NCBI GenBank assembly: GCA_022836915.1
Contig: CP094668.1
Location: forward strand, 5,580,001-5,644,000
Direction of reading: 5' to 3'
DNA length: 64,000 nucleotides
Origin: Paenibacillus sp. OVF10
GTDB taxonomy: Bacteria > Bacillota > Bacilli > Paenibacillales > Paenibacillaceae
Under the pieces are notes generated by a model. It saw only the letters and a program-made list of their open reading frames with translations. It made no database searches and was not told where the DNA came from. The translations under genes and the position numbers were made by a program. Shown piece after piece: positions 26,580-37,410 of this stretch (positions are counted from its first letter, which is position 1; every line of letters starts with the position of its first letter).

Positions 26580-27864
26580 TTATATAAATTCGCTGAACAT
26601 ATTCTTCAGCCGTTCGAACAGACCGGGTTTTTGCTCCGATTCCTGTGCCGTATTTGGCTTCGGACGGTTGGTCGGTTTCTTGTTGTTATTATTGTTGTTG
26701 TTGTTATTTCCACCGCCGTTATTGATCGAGGGACGAATGCGCAAACTGCGAATTACACTGTGCAATATGCCGACTCCGCTTGTAAACCCAGGGTCACGCA
26801 CACCAATATAATCCGGAACTGCAACTCGTACCGAAGCAGCAAGCTCATGCTGAGCGACCTGCAGAACCCCGGCATAGAGACCGTACCTCCCGTTAGTATA
26901 TAACCTCCAGGAAGCTCGTTGTAACCAAGACGCTTCACTTCTTGGGATATCATCTGGAATATTTCCTGAACCCTAGGTTCAATAATAGCCGCCAGATCCT
27001 CCTGTGAAAACTCCTTGTCTACATTACTGCCAATTCGGGTGACTTTGAACATCACATCCGCAGCAGCATCATCCAACCAGGCACAACCATATTTCAGTTT
27101 CACCTTCTCCGCCTGATCCGTTAACGTGCGTAAGCCATAGGCGATATCATTTGTTACGAATTCCCCACCTATAGGCAACGTTGATGTTGCAACAAGACTG
27201 TCTTCTTCAAAAATGGCGATGGTGGTTGCACCTGCTCCAATATCAACAAGCACTGAACCCATCGTTTTTTCATCTTTGGACAAAGCCAGTTGACCCGCTC
27301 CAAGCGACATGAGAACCAAATCGCTTACTTTCAGACCCGCTTTTTCCACGCAGCGCAAAAGATTATGTATCGCGGTTTTTGCACCCGTTATGATCGTTGC
27401 TTCAACTTCCAAACGAACACCAATCATACCACGGGGGTCCTGTATGCCCTCCAAGCCATCTACAACATATTGCTTGGCGACAACATCAATAATTTCCCGT
27501 TCCGGCGGAACTGCAATGACTTCGGCTGCTTTCAACACCCGTTCCATGTCTTCTTCTCCGATTTCACGATCCTCGTTAGACACAGCCACGACGCCGTGAC
27601 TGCTCATCAGTCCGATATGATTTCCCGAGATTCCAACATACACTTCGGATATTTGAATACCTACCATACGTTCTGCATGATCCACTGCGTTGCGAATCGA
27701 CTGCACCGTCTGATCGATATCTACGATTACACCTTTGCGAATTCCTCCGAGTCGGCAGATCCAACTCCTATAATATTAAAGGTTCCATTATTCATTTCCC
27801 CAATAATAGCGCGAATTTTGGATGTACCGATGTCCAAACTAACAATGATGTCATTGTTGCTCAA
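26580..27864 (-). CDS. ftsA: Cell division protein FtsA, two frame breaks
   Basis: Actin-like membrane anchor of the Z ring, about 428 residues. TTG 27864 follows AGGAGGTGCC. Phosphate-1 motif IIVSLDIGTSKIRAIIG, then the SHS2 insert, VLVDIGAGATT, and GGYILTGGTVSMPG follow. A C-terminal amphipathic helix (GLFERLKNMFSEFI) binds the membrane. Missing single bases near 27744 and at 26867-26870 split it into three frames as written. Between the actin fold and the helix lies a run of nine asparagines encoded by a trinucleotide tract. A SigH-like promoter lies upstream. Confidence 0.93.
26681..26709. repeat. Trinucleotide microsatellite in ftsA
   Basis: TTG/TTA triplets on the plus strand (AAC/AAT codons on the minus strand) give nine consecutive Asn in the FtsA linker. 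Slippage would alter linker length by whole codons. Confidence 0.85.
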
Positions 27865-27924
27865 GTCTGTGGCACCTCCTGACTCCAATAGTAAATTAAG
27901 TTCGAATTTAAACACTCTTAAAAC

Positions 27925-27953
27925 ATATTCAACACACTTCAGGCTTTCCCTCT
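27925..27953 (-). promoter_or_regulatory. SigH-type promoter before ftsAZ
   Basis: AGAGGGAAA (27945-27953), 11-base spacer, GTTGAATAT (27925-27933) on the minus strand. The known SigH consensus is RNAGGAWWW, 11-12 bases, RNNGAATWW; one position differs. It lies about 60 bases before the ftsA TTG. B. subtilis ftsAZ also has a SigH promoter for polar septation. Confidence 0.65.
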
Positions 27954-28116
27954 TTTTTCTACAATGTTTTTGGGTGTCAAAATCTGGTTGCCAGACATAA
28001 AACATTGAAGAAAAAGAAGGAGGCAACTCATGTGCCATAAGTTCAAGTGTATCATTTTTTCTTCATCTCAGAAAGAACAAGTTTCATTGCTCTGACGGGG
28101 CCAAACCCCGACCTGC

Positions 28117-28922
28117 CTAGGCTTTCATATTCAGTCCAGCCTCATAATGGCAAAGATCAGGGGTTCCTCCTAGTTCAGCATCATCTTCCGGGTCATCCGG
28201 GATGAAAGGGACATAGGTATCTGCCTCAAGCATGGTGATTTTCCCAGGCCGTTCGGTCTCAATCACCTGATTCAGATACTCCACTTTATCCGATAAAGAG
28301 AGACGGTTGTAATCACTTCAAACTGTGTTTTGGTATACATCCGAATCTGATCCGGAAATGAAGGTGTTGGATTCGGAATAATTTCCGAAATATCCGTCGT
28401 CAATTCATTCGGAATTTTAGCCAGTGTCTGGCTCAGTTTGGCTTTGAGTGGATCATCAGCCTTCCATTGGGTCAATATGGGCTTCTCCACAGCAACACCA
28501 ATTGTTGCCGGAACCGTCAAGCTTGTCCCACTGGCTAATATCGCTTTTAACGTACCGTCAGAACCAAGCTCATAAGCAACCGTGGCATATTCCTGAACCT
28601 TGATATGGATAATACCCGGAAATTGCTTGTCCACGGTAACGGTGGAAATCGCCTTGATGGTCTTGAGACGCTCAATAACCTCGGCAGTACTTGTCCCAAA
28701 AAATTGTTCGCCTTCTTTCAGCCCGCTTTTCTCCAGCAGTTCTGAAGTTGCTGTATATACATTACCCGTAATTTCAATTGCCGAAATCCGACTCATGGAA
28801 GAACGAAAGAATAATACAGCGAGCAATACAATAAATAATAATAAGAGAATAATTACAATTTTGCGGCTTGTGTTTCCTTTTGGCCGATTCTTCTTCAGAA
28901 CCGGAATTTGACTTTTAGGCAT
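28117..28922 (-). CDS. divIB: Cell division protein DivIB/FtsQ, frame break
   Basis: About 268 residues. One membrane helix (about 22-40), then a POTRA domain (ISAIEITGNVYTATSELLEKSGL, read as ISAIEITGNVY and ELLEKSGL) and the FtsQ/DivIB domain. It acts outside the membrane with FtsL and DivIC. As written the frame changes at AAA 28295-28297 (one base short). Restoring it adds about 55 residues, including an acidic tail, ending at 28117. It lies between murA and ftsA. Confidence 0.87.
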
Positions 28923-28946
28923 AAGTAGCGCTCCACAAAGCCTCAG

Positions 28947-28969
28947 GTCCCCTCCTTCAAGAAGGGGAC
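28947..28969. repeat. Stem-loop in the murA-divIB spacer
   Basis: GTCCCC / GGGGAC arms around CTCCTTCAAGA. No T tract, so it is not a classical terminator. It may set mRNA processing or be a remnant of a dispersed GC-rich element like that near 17145. Confidence 0.4.
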
Positions 28970-28979
28970 GCCAAGGACG

Positions 28980-30263
28980 TTAATTGGCAAAATCCAACTG
29001 TTTCGAAACGGGCGACTGTCGCTCAACCGATGCTCCAAGACTTTGGAATAACTTCTCGATCTGATCGTAGCCCCGGTCAATATGATGCACTTGCTCCACA
29101 ACCGTTTTGCCTTGAGCAGCCAGACCAGCAATTACCAGAGCTGCACCTGCACGAAGATCGGTTGCTTCTACTGTAGCCCCGTACAGACGGGGAACACCAC
29201 GGATAAATGCTGCGTTCAGATCGACTGAAATATCAGCCCCCATCACATTCAGTTCATCCACATGTTTGAACCGGCCCTCGAATACCGTTTCCTTCATCAC
29301 ACTGAATCCGTCTGCCAAACTGAGCAGCACCATGATTTGCGATTGCAAATCTGTCGGAAACGAAGGATACGGAGAAGTCACAATACGGTCTACTGATTTG
29401 GGACGGCTCATACAGCTCACCGTCATTATATCATTGCAGACTGTGATTTGAACACCAGTGCGCTTCAATACATGTATAAGTGAAGTAAGATGAGCAGGAT
29501 TGCAGTGTGTAAGCGTAACATTGCCTCGTGTTGCTGCTGCTGCAATCATTACGGTTCCGGCAACGATTCGATCCGGTATAATCTCATAGGAACAAGGTTT
29601 CAGTTTCTCAACGCCATTGATCGTGATTGTATCCGTTCCTGCACCAATAATACTTGCACCCATAGCATTCAAAAAGTGTTGCAGGTCCTGTATTTCAGGT
29701 TCTCTTGCCGCGTTGCAAATGGTTGTTGTGCCTTTAGCCATAACGGCTGCCATCATGATATTCTCGGTGGCTCCCACACTCGGGAAATCCAAATGAATAT
29801 CTGTACCCACCAGATTGTGCCCATGACATATAATCTGTTGGTCCTGCTCTTCAATCAAAGCTCCGAGCGCTTCCAGGCCCCGGAGGTGAAGATCAATTTT
29901 GCGTTCTCCAATGGCACAACCGCCTGGCTGATACACTGACACTTGCCCAAACTTAGCCAGCAATGGTCCCATCAAAAAAATGGAAGAGCGCATCTGCTTC
30001 ATTAGATCTTCTGGCACATCATATGACCGGATAGACGAGGTATTAATCGTCACTGTTCCCTGTTCATGCCGACACGTGCATCCAAGCCGTTCCAGGATAT
30101 ACAGCATCACTTCAATGTCCAGCAAGTGTGGAACGTTATGCAGTGTAACTTCTCCATCTGCCAACAAACTTGCGGCCATAATCGGTAAAGCGGCATTTTT
30201 TGCTCCATGGATGCGTATGGATCCTGAGAGGGGTTTCCCGCCTTCAATCACCAATTTGTCCAA
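28980..30263 (-). CDS. murA: UDP-GlcNAc 1-carboxyvinyltransferase MurA
   Basis: First committed step of peptidoglycan synthesis: transfers enolpyruvate from PEP to UDP-GlcNAc. 427 residues with two similar halves. The substrate motif KNAALP is near 22, and the loop GGCAIGERKIDLH carries Cys116, the fosfomycin target. TTG 30263 follows GGAGGTGATACA. In B. subtilis murAA is elsewhere; here it lies within the dcw cluster between murB and divIB. Confidence 0.95.
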   Translation of the reverse strand: MDKLVIEGGKPLSGSIRIHGAKNAALPIMAASLLADGEVTLHNVPHLLDIEVMLYILERLGCTCRHEQGTVTINTSSIRSYDVPEDLMKQMRSSIFLMGPLLAKFGQVSVYQPGGCAIGERKIDLHLRGLEALGALIEEQDQQIICHGHNLVGTDIHLDFPSVGATENIMMAAVMAKGTTTICNAAREPEIQDLQHFLNAMGASIIGAGTDTITINGVEKLKPCSYEIIPDRIVAGTVMIAAAATRGNVTLTHCNPAHLTSLIHVLKRTGVQITVCNDIMTVSCMSRPKSVDRIVTSPYPSFPTDLQSQIMVLLSLADGFSVMKETVFEGRFKHVDELNVMGADISVDLNAAFIRGVPRLYGATVEATDLRAGAALVIAGLAAQGKTVVEQVHHIDRGYDQIEKLFQSLGASVERQSPVSKQLDFAN

Positions 30264-30280
30264 TGTATCACCTCCGGGGT

Positions 30281-31186
30281 TTACCGCTCACCCACTACGA
30301 AGACTTCCGGTACCAGGTTAATACCGTTTTGAGATGATATAGTGCTCTGTATCTGCTGCATTAGGGTGATAACGTCCTCTGCTGTTGCTTGGCCTGTATT
30401 AACAATGAAATTGGCATGCATGGTGGATACCTGTGCGCCTCCCTGGGTCATTCCTTTCAGCCCTGCTGCTTCAATCAGGCGGGCTGCATGATCACCCGGT
30501 GGATTTCGAAATACACTACCTGCACATGCCATCTGCAGTGGCTGTGTGCAACGCCGGCGATCTTTGTAAGCCGCCATGGTTTCCGAAATGACTTTGCGTT
30601 CTCCATGCTGTAGTTCAAATGTAGCTTCCAGCACGATGCCTCTCCGATCATGTAGAACAGAGTGGCGGTAGGCAAAATCCATGTCCTCCTTGCTGTAACG
30701 TACCAATTCCCCTGTCTCCAGTACAATCTCAGCGAATTTGAATATCCGTGACACATCCGATCCATGAGCACCTGCATTCATGTATACGGCTCCACCGACA
30801 GTGCCGGGGATACCGCTGCCGAATTCCAGACCGGTCCATTCCTTTTTGGCAGCAACCACACTGAGTTTAACAAAAGAATGCGCTGCTCCGGCGGTTACAC
30901 CACCTTCGTGAAATTCGGCATAATCAAAACCATCGCCTGGTTTCACCACAACACCACGTATTCCTTTGTCTGACACCAGCATGTTTGAGCCCCGTCCAAG
31001 TTGCATCCACGGAATCTGAACCTTGTGAAGCAATTGAACGAGATTCATCATCTGCTCTTTATTCTCGGGAATGACCAGTGCATCCGCAGGACCGCCGATC
31101 TTCCATGTGGTGTATTTGGCTAGCGGTTCGTTTTCAAGAACTCTGCCAACATTATTCTGGGATAGTAACGATATCCACTGATGCAT
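30281..31186 (-). CDS. murB: UDP-N-acetylenolpyruvoylglucosamine reductase MurB
   Basis: FAD enzyme that reduces the enolpyruvyl group with NADPH to give UDP-MurNAc. About 301 residues. It has the FAD-binding motifs TTWKIGGPAD and GRGSNMLVSD, then GLEFGSGIPGTVGGAVYMNAG (seen as GLEFGSGIPG and GGAVYMNAG), and the catalytic-serine region GSVFRNP. It lacks the extra insert of type I enzymes, so it is a type II MurB as in other Firmicutes. ATG 31186 follows AAGGAGGAAGC. Confidence 0.95.
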   Translation of the reverse strand: MHQWISLLSQNNVGRVLENEPLAKYTTWKIGGPADALVIPENKEQMMNLVQLLHKVQIPWMQLGRGSNMLVSDKGIRGVVVKPGDGFDYAEFHEGGVTAGAAHSFVKLSVVAAKKEWTGLEFGSGIPGTVGGAVYMNAGAHGSDVSRIFKFAEIVLETGELVRYSKEDMDFAYRHSVLHDRRGIVLEATFELQHGERKVISETMAAYKDRRRCTQPLQMACAGSVFRNPPGDHAARLIEAAGLKGMTQGGAQVSTMHANFIVNTGQATAEDVITLMQQIQSTISSQNGINLVPEVFVVGER

Positions 31187-31335
31187 GTTTGCTTCCTCCT
31201 TTGCTTCAAGACCGATGAGCACGGTATGTTCTGTTGATACAGACCGTGTTCTGGCGCCATGGAACGATGGTCACGATTTATACGGTATCTTATGTCAGCC
31301 CCGTCTTGTGTGTGACAATCGCCCACAATCACACT

Positions 31336-32443
31336 TTATCGGCGTGCAGCAAGACGCTGAATTTCATGAACAAGCACTTCAGCTGCATCGGGTTTCCCCA
31401 GTTTCCGGGAGGCTTCAGCCATTCGTTTGCGTCCCGATTCATCATTCATAATCTTGGCGATGGCTTCATACAGGACTTTGCCTGTAAGATCCTTCTCCAG
31501 CATCGTGAGTGACGCACCTCCACCTTCAAGCGTGCGTGCATTGGCTTCCTGATGATTATTAGTCACGTTAGGTGAAGGAATCAGGATCGAAGGAATACCC
31601 AGTGATGTGATCTCCGCAAGGAATGATGCACCTGCGCGGTTTACAATCAAGGATGTGCAGGCAAGCACCTCAGGCATATTGTGCACGTAAGGCAGGACAT
31701 GCAGGTGGTTTGGCATCGTACCCAATGAGCTGCGAATGGCTTCACGCGTTTCATCAAAATAGGTATCCCCTGTCACGTAAACTACGTGTACATCGTCCAG
31801 TTGTTCCAGCAATGGAGCCATGTCCACCATGGCCTGATTGATTGCTTTTGCCCCGCGACTGCCACCAACCACAAGAACAACACGGCTGTTCATCGGTACA
31901 CCTAACGTGGCAAAACCACGATCACGGCTAGCCTGTGCTACCGTAGTCGCTCGCGGATTACCAGTGTAGATCACCTTTTTGCGCCGGAAAACGATTTTTC
32001 AGAACCTTCAAAGCTAACGGCAACCGTGTCCACATAACGCATCAAAAATTTGTTCGTCAGACCAGGAATGGCGTTCTGTTCATGAATTATACTCGGAATT
32101 CCCAGTTTTGTTGCTGCATATACCACAGGTCCACACACATATCCACCTGTACCAATCACAACATCCGGTTTGAATTCCTTCAGCATTTTTTGGACTTGCG
32201 TACACCTTGAATGAAACGCATGACCGTTTTCAGGTTGTCGATGGACAATTTCCGCCGAAAGCCCGTAATATCAATGGATTTAAAAGGAATATTTTCTTGG
32301 GGTACCAGCTTGCTTTCCAGCCCTCTGGTTCCTCCGATGTATAGAAATGTCGAGTCCGGGTTCTCCGCCTCGCATTGTCTTGCTATGGCAACGGCCGGAT
32401 AGATATGTCCACCCGTACCGCCACCGCTTAGAACGACTCGCAT
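31336..32443 (-). CDS. murG: MurG glycosyltransferase (lipid II synthesis), two frame breaks
   Basis: Adds GlcNAc to lipid I on the inner membrane face. ATG 32443 follows a GAGGTGA site; corrected length is about 369 residues. The N-terminal VVLSGGGTGGHIYPA loop, then TGGYVCGPV and the IHEQNAIPG motif, then VVGGSRGAKAIN and the acceptor site NRAGASFLAEI. One base is missing in each of the runs 32186-32191 and 31976-31980, giving three frames as written. An essential gene, so these are very likely errors in the sequence. Confidence 0.93.
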
Positions 32444-32450
32444 CGCATAG

Positions 32451-33548
32451 TCACCTCGCATAACGGGATAAATTCACTAAAATGCCCAGTGCTGTGAGCA
32501 TGAGGGTCAATGATGATCCACCGTAACTGATCAGAGGCAATGTAATGCCCGTAACAGGCATCATGCCAATGACAACACCAATGTTAATAATGACCTGTAC
32601 GGCGACCATACCTACGATACCAACACCAAGCAGACTGCCAAAGGCATCCGGAACGGTCATGGCTACACGCATCCCTCTCCACACCAGCACCAGAAACAAC
32701 AATAATACAATCATTCCACCTATAAAGCCGAGTTCTTCGGCCAAAATACTAAAAATAAAGTCCGTTTGCGGTTCAGGTACATAACTGTACTTCTGCCGGC
32801 TCATACCCAGTCCCAATCCCGCCAGTCCACCAGGACCAATCGCGTATAAGGATTGAATGATCTGATATCCGGCACCCAGCGGATCGGACCACGGGTCCAA
32901 AAACGCTGTGATACGCTGCAACCGATAGGGAGCTGCTGCAATCAAAGCTGCAAACCCCGCTACGCCGCCAAGAGCAAGCAGGCTTAGATGTTTCATTCGC
33001 GCTCCGGCTGTAAAAATAATAAGCATCGATGCGCCCATCATCACGGTGCCAGTCCCCAAATCAGGTTGCAGCATAATAATCCCAAAAGCCAAACCGATCA
33101 ATCCCAGCGGTGGAAGAAGCCCCTTTGTGAAGGTTTTGATTTTGCCCGGTTCCTTGCTCAGCCAGTGAGCGAGAAACAGAATCATGCCCAGCTTCATAAA
33201 TTCTGAGGGCTGAATACCGAACGAACCAATGCCCAGCCAACTTCGTGCACCACCGCGAACCACACCGATTCCAGGAATGAGCACCGCAATGAGCATAATA
33301 AAACAGGCAATCAATATAGGCTTGGCATATTTCCTCCACACCCGGTAGTCTACGTTAGCAGTTACGAACATGGCCACAAGCCCAAGCACCGCAAACAGGG
33401 CCTGTCTTTTTACAAAATAAAATGAATCGCCATAGTCATGAAAGGCAAGCACCGAGCCCGCACTATATACCATAATAATGCCGATGGCAAGCAATGCCAA
33501 AATACAAATCAGCAACCAGATATCTGGTGCCGGTCGCGTCTGTTTCAT
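32451..33548 (-). CDS. spoVE: SEDS peptidoglycan polymerase SpoVE/FtsW
   Basis: 365 residues with ten membrane helices. RodA/FtsW/SpoVE family glycosyltransferase that polymerises lipid II together with a class B PBP. Family motifs GIGSFGIQPSEFMKLG and the conserved PLPLISYGG-like segment (ITLPLISYGGSS) are seen. ATG 33548 follows AAGGGTGG. Its position between murD and murG is that of B. subtilis spoVE, but sequence alone does not separate a sporulation role from the vegetative FtsW role. Confidence 0.93.
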   Translation of the reverse strand: MKQTRPAPDIWLLICILALLAIGIIMVYSAGSVLAFHDYGDSFYFVKRQALFAVLGLVAMFVTANVDYRVWRKYAKPILIACFIMLIAVLIPGIGVVRGGARSWLGIGSFGIQPSEFMKLGMILFLAHWLSKEPGKIKTFTKGLLPPLGLIGLAFGIIMLQPDLGTGTVMMGASMLIIFTAGARMKHLSLLALGGVAGFAALIAAAPYRLQRITAFLDPWSDPLGAGYQIIQSLYAIGPGGLAGLGLGMSRQKYSYVPEPQTDFIFSILAEELGFIGGMIVLLLFLVLVWRGMRVAMTVPDAFGSLLGVGIVGMVAVQVIINIGVVIGMMPVTGITLPLISYGGSSLTLMLTALGILVNLSRYAR

Positions 33549-33593
33549 CAGGAGGCCACCCTTGCATGGAAGTAGGGGCTTTTCCACCCCTAC

Positions 33594-35013
33594 TTACAAG
33601 TTATGCGCCGCCTCTTTAAAAATGCGTCCCCGCTCTTCATAGGAAGCAAACATGTCCCAACTTGCACATGCCGGGGATAACAAAACGACATCACCGGCAC
33701 TGGCAAGCTTCGATGCTTCCAGCACAGCAACGGTTAACGTCCGGGCAGCGTCCTCCTCATTATCGACGACCTTAATTTGCTTTAATCCGGCAAGTTCCGC
33801 GACCTTGGCAATTTTTGTCCGTGTCTCTCCAATTGCAACGACAGCTTTTACCCGTTCCTGGAACAAGGGTAACAACTCCATCATGTCTGACCCACGATCC
33901 AACCCTCCGGCAATCAATACGACCGGTTCCTTGAACGAATTCAGGGCCATAACCGTAGCTTTCGAATTGGTTGCTTTGGAGTTGTTGTAGTATGCAGAGC
34001 CGTTATGCTCCAGGACATATTCAAGTCGGTGTTCAACTCCCTTGAAGTCTGCGAGCGGTGCAGCCAGCACCGCAGGATCAGCTCCTGCCGCTACGGCAAT
34101 GGCTACAGCAGCCAGTGCATTTTCCACATTAAATCGCCCAGGAAGGCCAATATCCTCGATGTCGATAATGATGTGGTGATCTCCGTTTTCATCCGCGTAG
34201 ATAACCTGACGCTTCACATCATCCTCTTCTCCATCCACATAAGGAGGATCTGCATACACACCTGTATCCAATTTCTCTGTCACTGAGAAGGGGATCAATC
34301 TGCCTTTGATGTATGGAACCAGACCACGACATACCGCATCATCCCAATTTAGAATGGCTACGTCGTCAGGCTGCTGATTGGCGAACAGTTTTGCTTTGGA
34401 AGCCACATAATCATCCATGTTCCCGTGATAGTCCAGATGTGTCTCAGCAACGTTAAGCAAGCTGGCAATCCGAGGACGGAAATCAACCGTTCCTTTGAGC
34501 TGGAAACTGCTAAGCTCAACAACCATCCAGTTATCTGGAGAAGCTTGCTCTGCCGCTTCACAGAGAGGTGTTCCGATATTACCGGCAACGATCGGGTTGA
34601 GGCCGGCATGTTCCAACATTTTCCCCACCCAAGTGGTTGTTGTTGTTTTACCGTTGGAGCCCGTAATCCCGATCATGGGTGCAGCACATAGATGATAAGC
34701 AACCTCTACTTCGGTCACCACTTCAATGCCCAATGCCAGAGCTTGCTGCACAGGAGCTGCATGGTATGGGATACCCGGGTTTTTGACAACCAGCTTCACA
34801 CCACTGTGAATCAGATCATCCGGATGCCCTCCGCATACAACAGAAATTCCCAAAGCCTCCAATTCGGAAGCTTCGGGACATTGATCTCTCTTTTTTATCA
34901 TTTACTGTAACCTTCGCTCCGGCGCGATCCAGCACTTTGGCGACCTGTACGCCGCTTTTGGCCAATCCGAGCACGACTACTTGTTGTCCGCGATATGATT
35001 CAGGATGATTCAT
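33594..35013 (-). CDS. murD: MurD, UDP-MurNAc-Ala:D-Glu ligase, frame break
   Basis: ATP-dependent Mur ligase that adds D-glutamate. ATG 35013 starts with VVVLGLAKSGVQVAK. After the break come the ATP loop GITGSNGKTTTT, NVAETHLDYHG, the NNSKATNSKAT motif and the C-terminal LLSPACASWDMF. The T run 34891-34896 has one base too many as written; the corrected junction reads NDKKRDQCPEASELE. Corrected length about 472. It lies between mraY and spoVE. Confidence 0.95.
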
Positions 35014-35016
35014 GAT

Positions 35017-35982
35017 CTACAACCCCTTGTTGAGATAAAGTCCAAGAGCGGCCAGAATTGCGCCTACCGCCCAAAAAGTAATAACAACCCGCCATTCTGA
35101 CCAACCACTTAATTCAAAGTGATGGTGAATGGGGCTCATTTTGAATACACGCTTGCCACGAGTCTTGAAAGATACCACTTGAATGATGACAGACAAGATC
35201 TCGATAACAAAAATACCACCAATGATGACAAAAAGAAGCTCTGTTTTGGTTACAATGGCTACCGCACCAATCGCACCGCCAATACCCAGAGAACCGGTGT
35301 CTCCCATAAACACTTTGGCCGGATGTGCATTGTATACCAGAAAACCGAGTACGGCTCCGATCATCGCTGCTGCACACGGCTGCCGGCATCGACGTGGCTT
35401 GCATCGCCACAATGGCAAACGCGCCAAAGGCAATCGCACTTACCCCTGACAGCAAACCATCCAGACCGTCGGTAAAGTTAACCGCATTGGTAATGGCAAG
35501 CATCATGAATACAACAAACGGATAATAGAACCATCCGGTCCAGTCAAACGAGAATGACGTACCCGGAATAGAGATGGCTGTGCTGTGTCCATTCTGGATC
35601 AGCAAGAAACACATCACTGCACTGAAGAACAATTGGCCCAGCATTTTTTGTCTGGCCGTCAGTCCCAGCGAACGTTTGAACACAATTTTGATGTAATCAT
35701 CAAGGAAACCTATAAGCCCGAATCCCAGCGTAGCCACGAGCAAGACATAAAAGTCTGTATTCTTGACTGCCGAAAATTTCAAAAAGGCCAATGTGAACGC
35801 AACTAAAATGACGACTCCACCCATTGTAGGTGTTCCGCTTTTTTCAAATGGCTCTGAGGCCCATCTTCCCTAACCTGCTGTCCGAATTTCATTCGACGTA
35901 ACAGCGGAATCAGGAGCGGTGCGGCAATCACCGCCAGAATAAATGAAACACCGATTGTTAACAGTAATACCTGAAAATCCAT
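35017..35982 (-). CDS. mraY: MraY, phospho-MurNAc-pentapeptide transferase, two frame breaks
   Basis: Membrane enzyme that makes lipid I. ATG 35982 follows GAGGGGTG. About 321 residues with ten helices. Motifs: the early MKFGQQVREDGP, then PTMGGVVI, the catalytic FLDDYIK and NAVNFTDGLDGL, and the last HHHFELSGW. As written a base is missing in the T run 35839-35844 and one is extra near 35372-35377 (joint read as PAAVAAAMIGAVLGF). Both lie in an indispensable gene. Confidence 0.93.
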
Positions 35983-35994
35983 GGGTTCACCCCT

Positions 35995-37410
35995 CTAGTC
36001 TACTCGATTCTGTAATGGTGCTATCTGTAATGCTTCGACCACGTCCTCCAGCTTCATGCCTCTTGAGGCTTTGAACAAGATAACGTCTCTGGGATGTAGT
36101 TTCTCCAGTAGATAACGGGTCATTTCTTCTTTATCTATAAAAGCATGCACAGCCTCTGCCGGCATATGCTTTCTTGCTCCTTCAGCAATATGTGCTGATA
36201 GCGGGCCATATACGAGCACCATGTCCATTTTGGCAGATGTAATATACTCACCAATTCCAAGATGCAGATCCTGCTCCTGAGGACCGAGTTCAAGCATATC
36301 ACCAAGCACAGCCACTTTCATGCGGTATCCTTTCAGACCTTCTAGTACATCGATTGCGGCCTTCATGGAGGTTGGACTTGCATTGTATGCATCATTCAGC
36401 AGGGTTAGACCACTAACGCCTTGAGTAACCTCAATACGCATGCCTGTCAGTTTCAAGCCAGACAATCCCGCGGAAATCTGCTCTGTCGTCACTTTGAAAT
36501 GACGGGCTACAGCCAAAGCAGCCAGACAGTTAACGACATTATGCGTTCCCAGCAGAGGTAGCGTAAATGCATGTTCTCCAAACTGTTTGGTGGTGAAAAC
36601 TACGCCGTTCTGCGCATTCATAAGTCCGGTAGGATAGTCATCATTATCGGTTTGCAGACCAAATGTAAACCGCTGCAATCCATCGGGTTGTTTCGTTGCG
36701 GGCTCTTCAAGGACTTGTGCAATTAAAGGCTCGTCTCCGTTGTAGATCAGTAACCCGCCAGGCTTCAATCCCGTTGCAATCTCGGCTTTGGCTCTGGCAA
36801 TCTCCAATCTGGACCCCAGCTGAAGCAGATGAGATTCACCAATATTGGTTATAATCGCTACATCTGGCTGAGCAATAACTGACAAATCGTTAATTTCCCC
36901 GCGACCACTCATACCCATCTCCAAAATGATAATCTCGGTATCCGGGTCCATGCTTAGTACAGTCAGCGGTAAACCAATGTGATTATTGAAGTTGCCTTGC
37001 GTCTTATGCACTTTAAAAGTCGTTGAGAGAATGGCATCAACGATGTCCTTTGTTGTTGTCTTGCCATTGCTGCCTGTAATGCCGACTACAGCCGCTTTAT
37101 TCTCCGTGAGATAAGCAGATGCGAGTGCTTGCAGTGCGACAAGTGTGTCGTCAACAACAATGACAGCTCCTTGTGGCGGAATACCATGATCCTTTTGCCA
37201 GATCGCGCCTGCAGCCCTCTTCTCTAGACAGGCTTGCACAAATTCGTGTCCGTCAAACCTTTCACCCACTAGCGGGATAAACAAACTGCCTTCCAGAGGT
37301 TTACGCGAATCGGTAAACACCCCTTCAACCATTACATTGCCATGAGCGGCAACGTCACTTAATGTTCCTCCACACATCTCGGCCAATTGTGCCAATGTTC
37401 TTTTTATCAA
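35995..37410 (-). CDS. murF: MurF, UDP-MurNAc-tripeptide D-Ala-D-Ala ligase
   Basis: Adds D-Ala-D-Ala to complete the pentapeptide. 471 residues. ATP loop GITGSNGKTTTKD, then GNFNNHIGLPLT, the AYNASPTSMKAA motif and the C-terminal LFKASRGMKLE. The TTG start at 37410 overlaps the murE stop (37407), which suggests coupling. In B. subtilis murF lies outside this cluster, next to ddl; here it is in the dcw row between murE and mraY. Confidence 0.95.
   Translation of the reverse strand: MIKRTLAQLAEMCGGTLSDVAAHGNVMVEGVFTDSRKPLEGSLFIPLVGERFDGHEFVQACLEKRAAGAIWQKDHGIPPQGAVIVVDDTLVALQALASAYLTENKAAVVGITGSNGKTTTKDIVDAILSTTFKVHKTQGNFNNHIGLPLTVLSMDPDTEIIILEMGMSGRGEINDLSVIAQPDVAIITNIGESHLLQLGSRLEIARAKAEIATGLKPGGLLIYNGDEPLIAQVLEEPATKQPDGLQRFTFGLQTDNDDYPTGLMNAQNGVVFTTKQFGEHAFTLPLLGTHNVVNCLAALAVARHFKVTTEQISAGLSGLKLTGMRIEVTQGVSGLTLLNDAYNASPTSMKAAIDVLEGLKGYRMKVAVLGDMLELGPQEQDLHLGIGEYITSAKMDMVLVYGPLSAHIAEGARKHMPAEAVHAFIDKEEMTRYLLEKLHPRDVILFKASRGMKLEDVVEALQIAPLQNRVD

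Noticed and set aside
31336..35982. Programmed frameshifting in murG, murD and mraY
   Set aside because: Breaks vary in direction and base, and no slippery heptamer plus downstream structure is consistently present. Relatives have single-frame genes.
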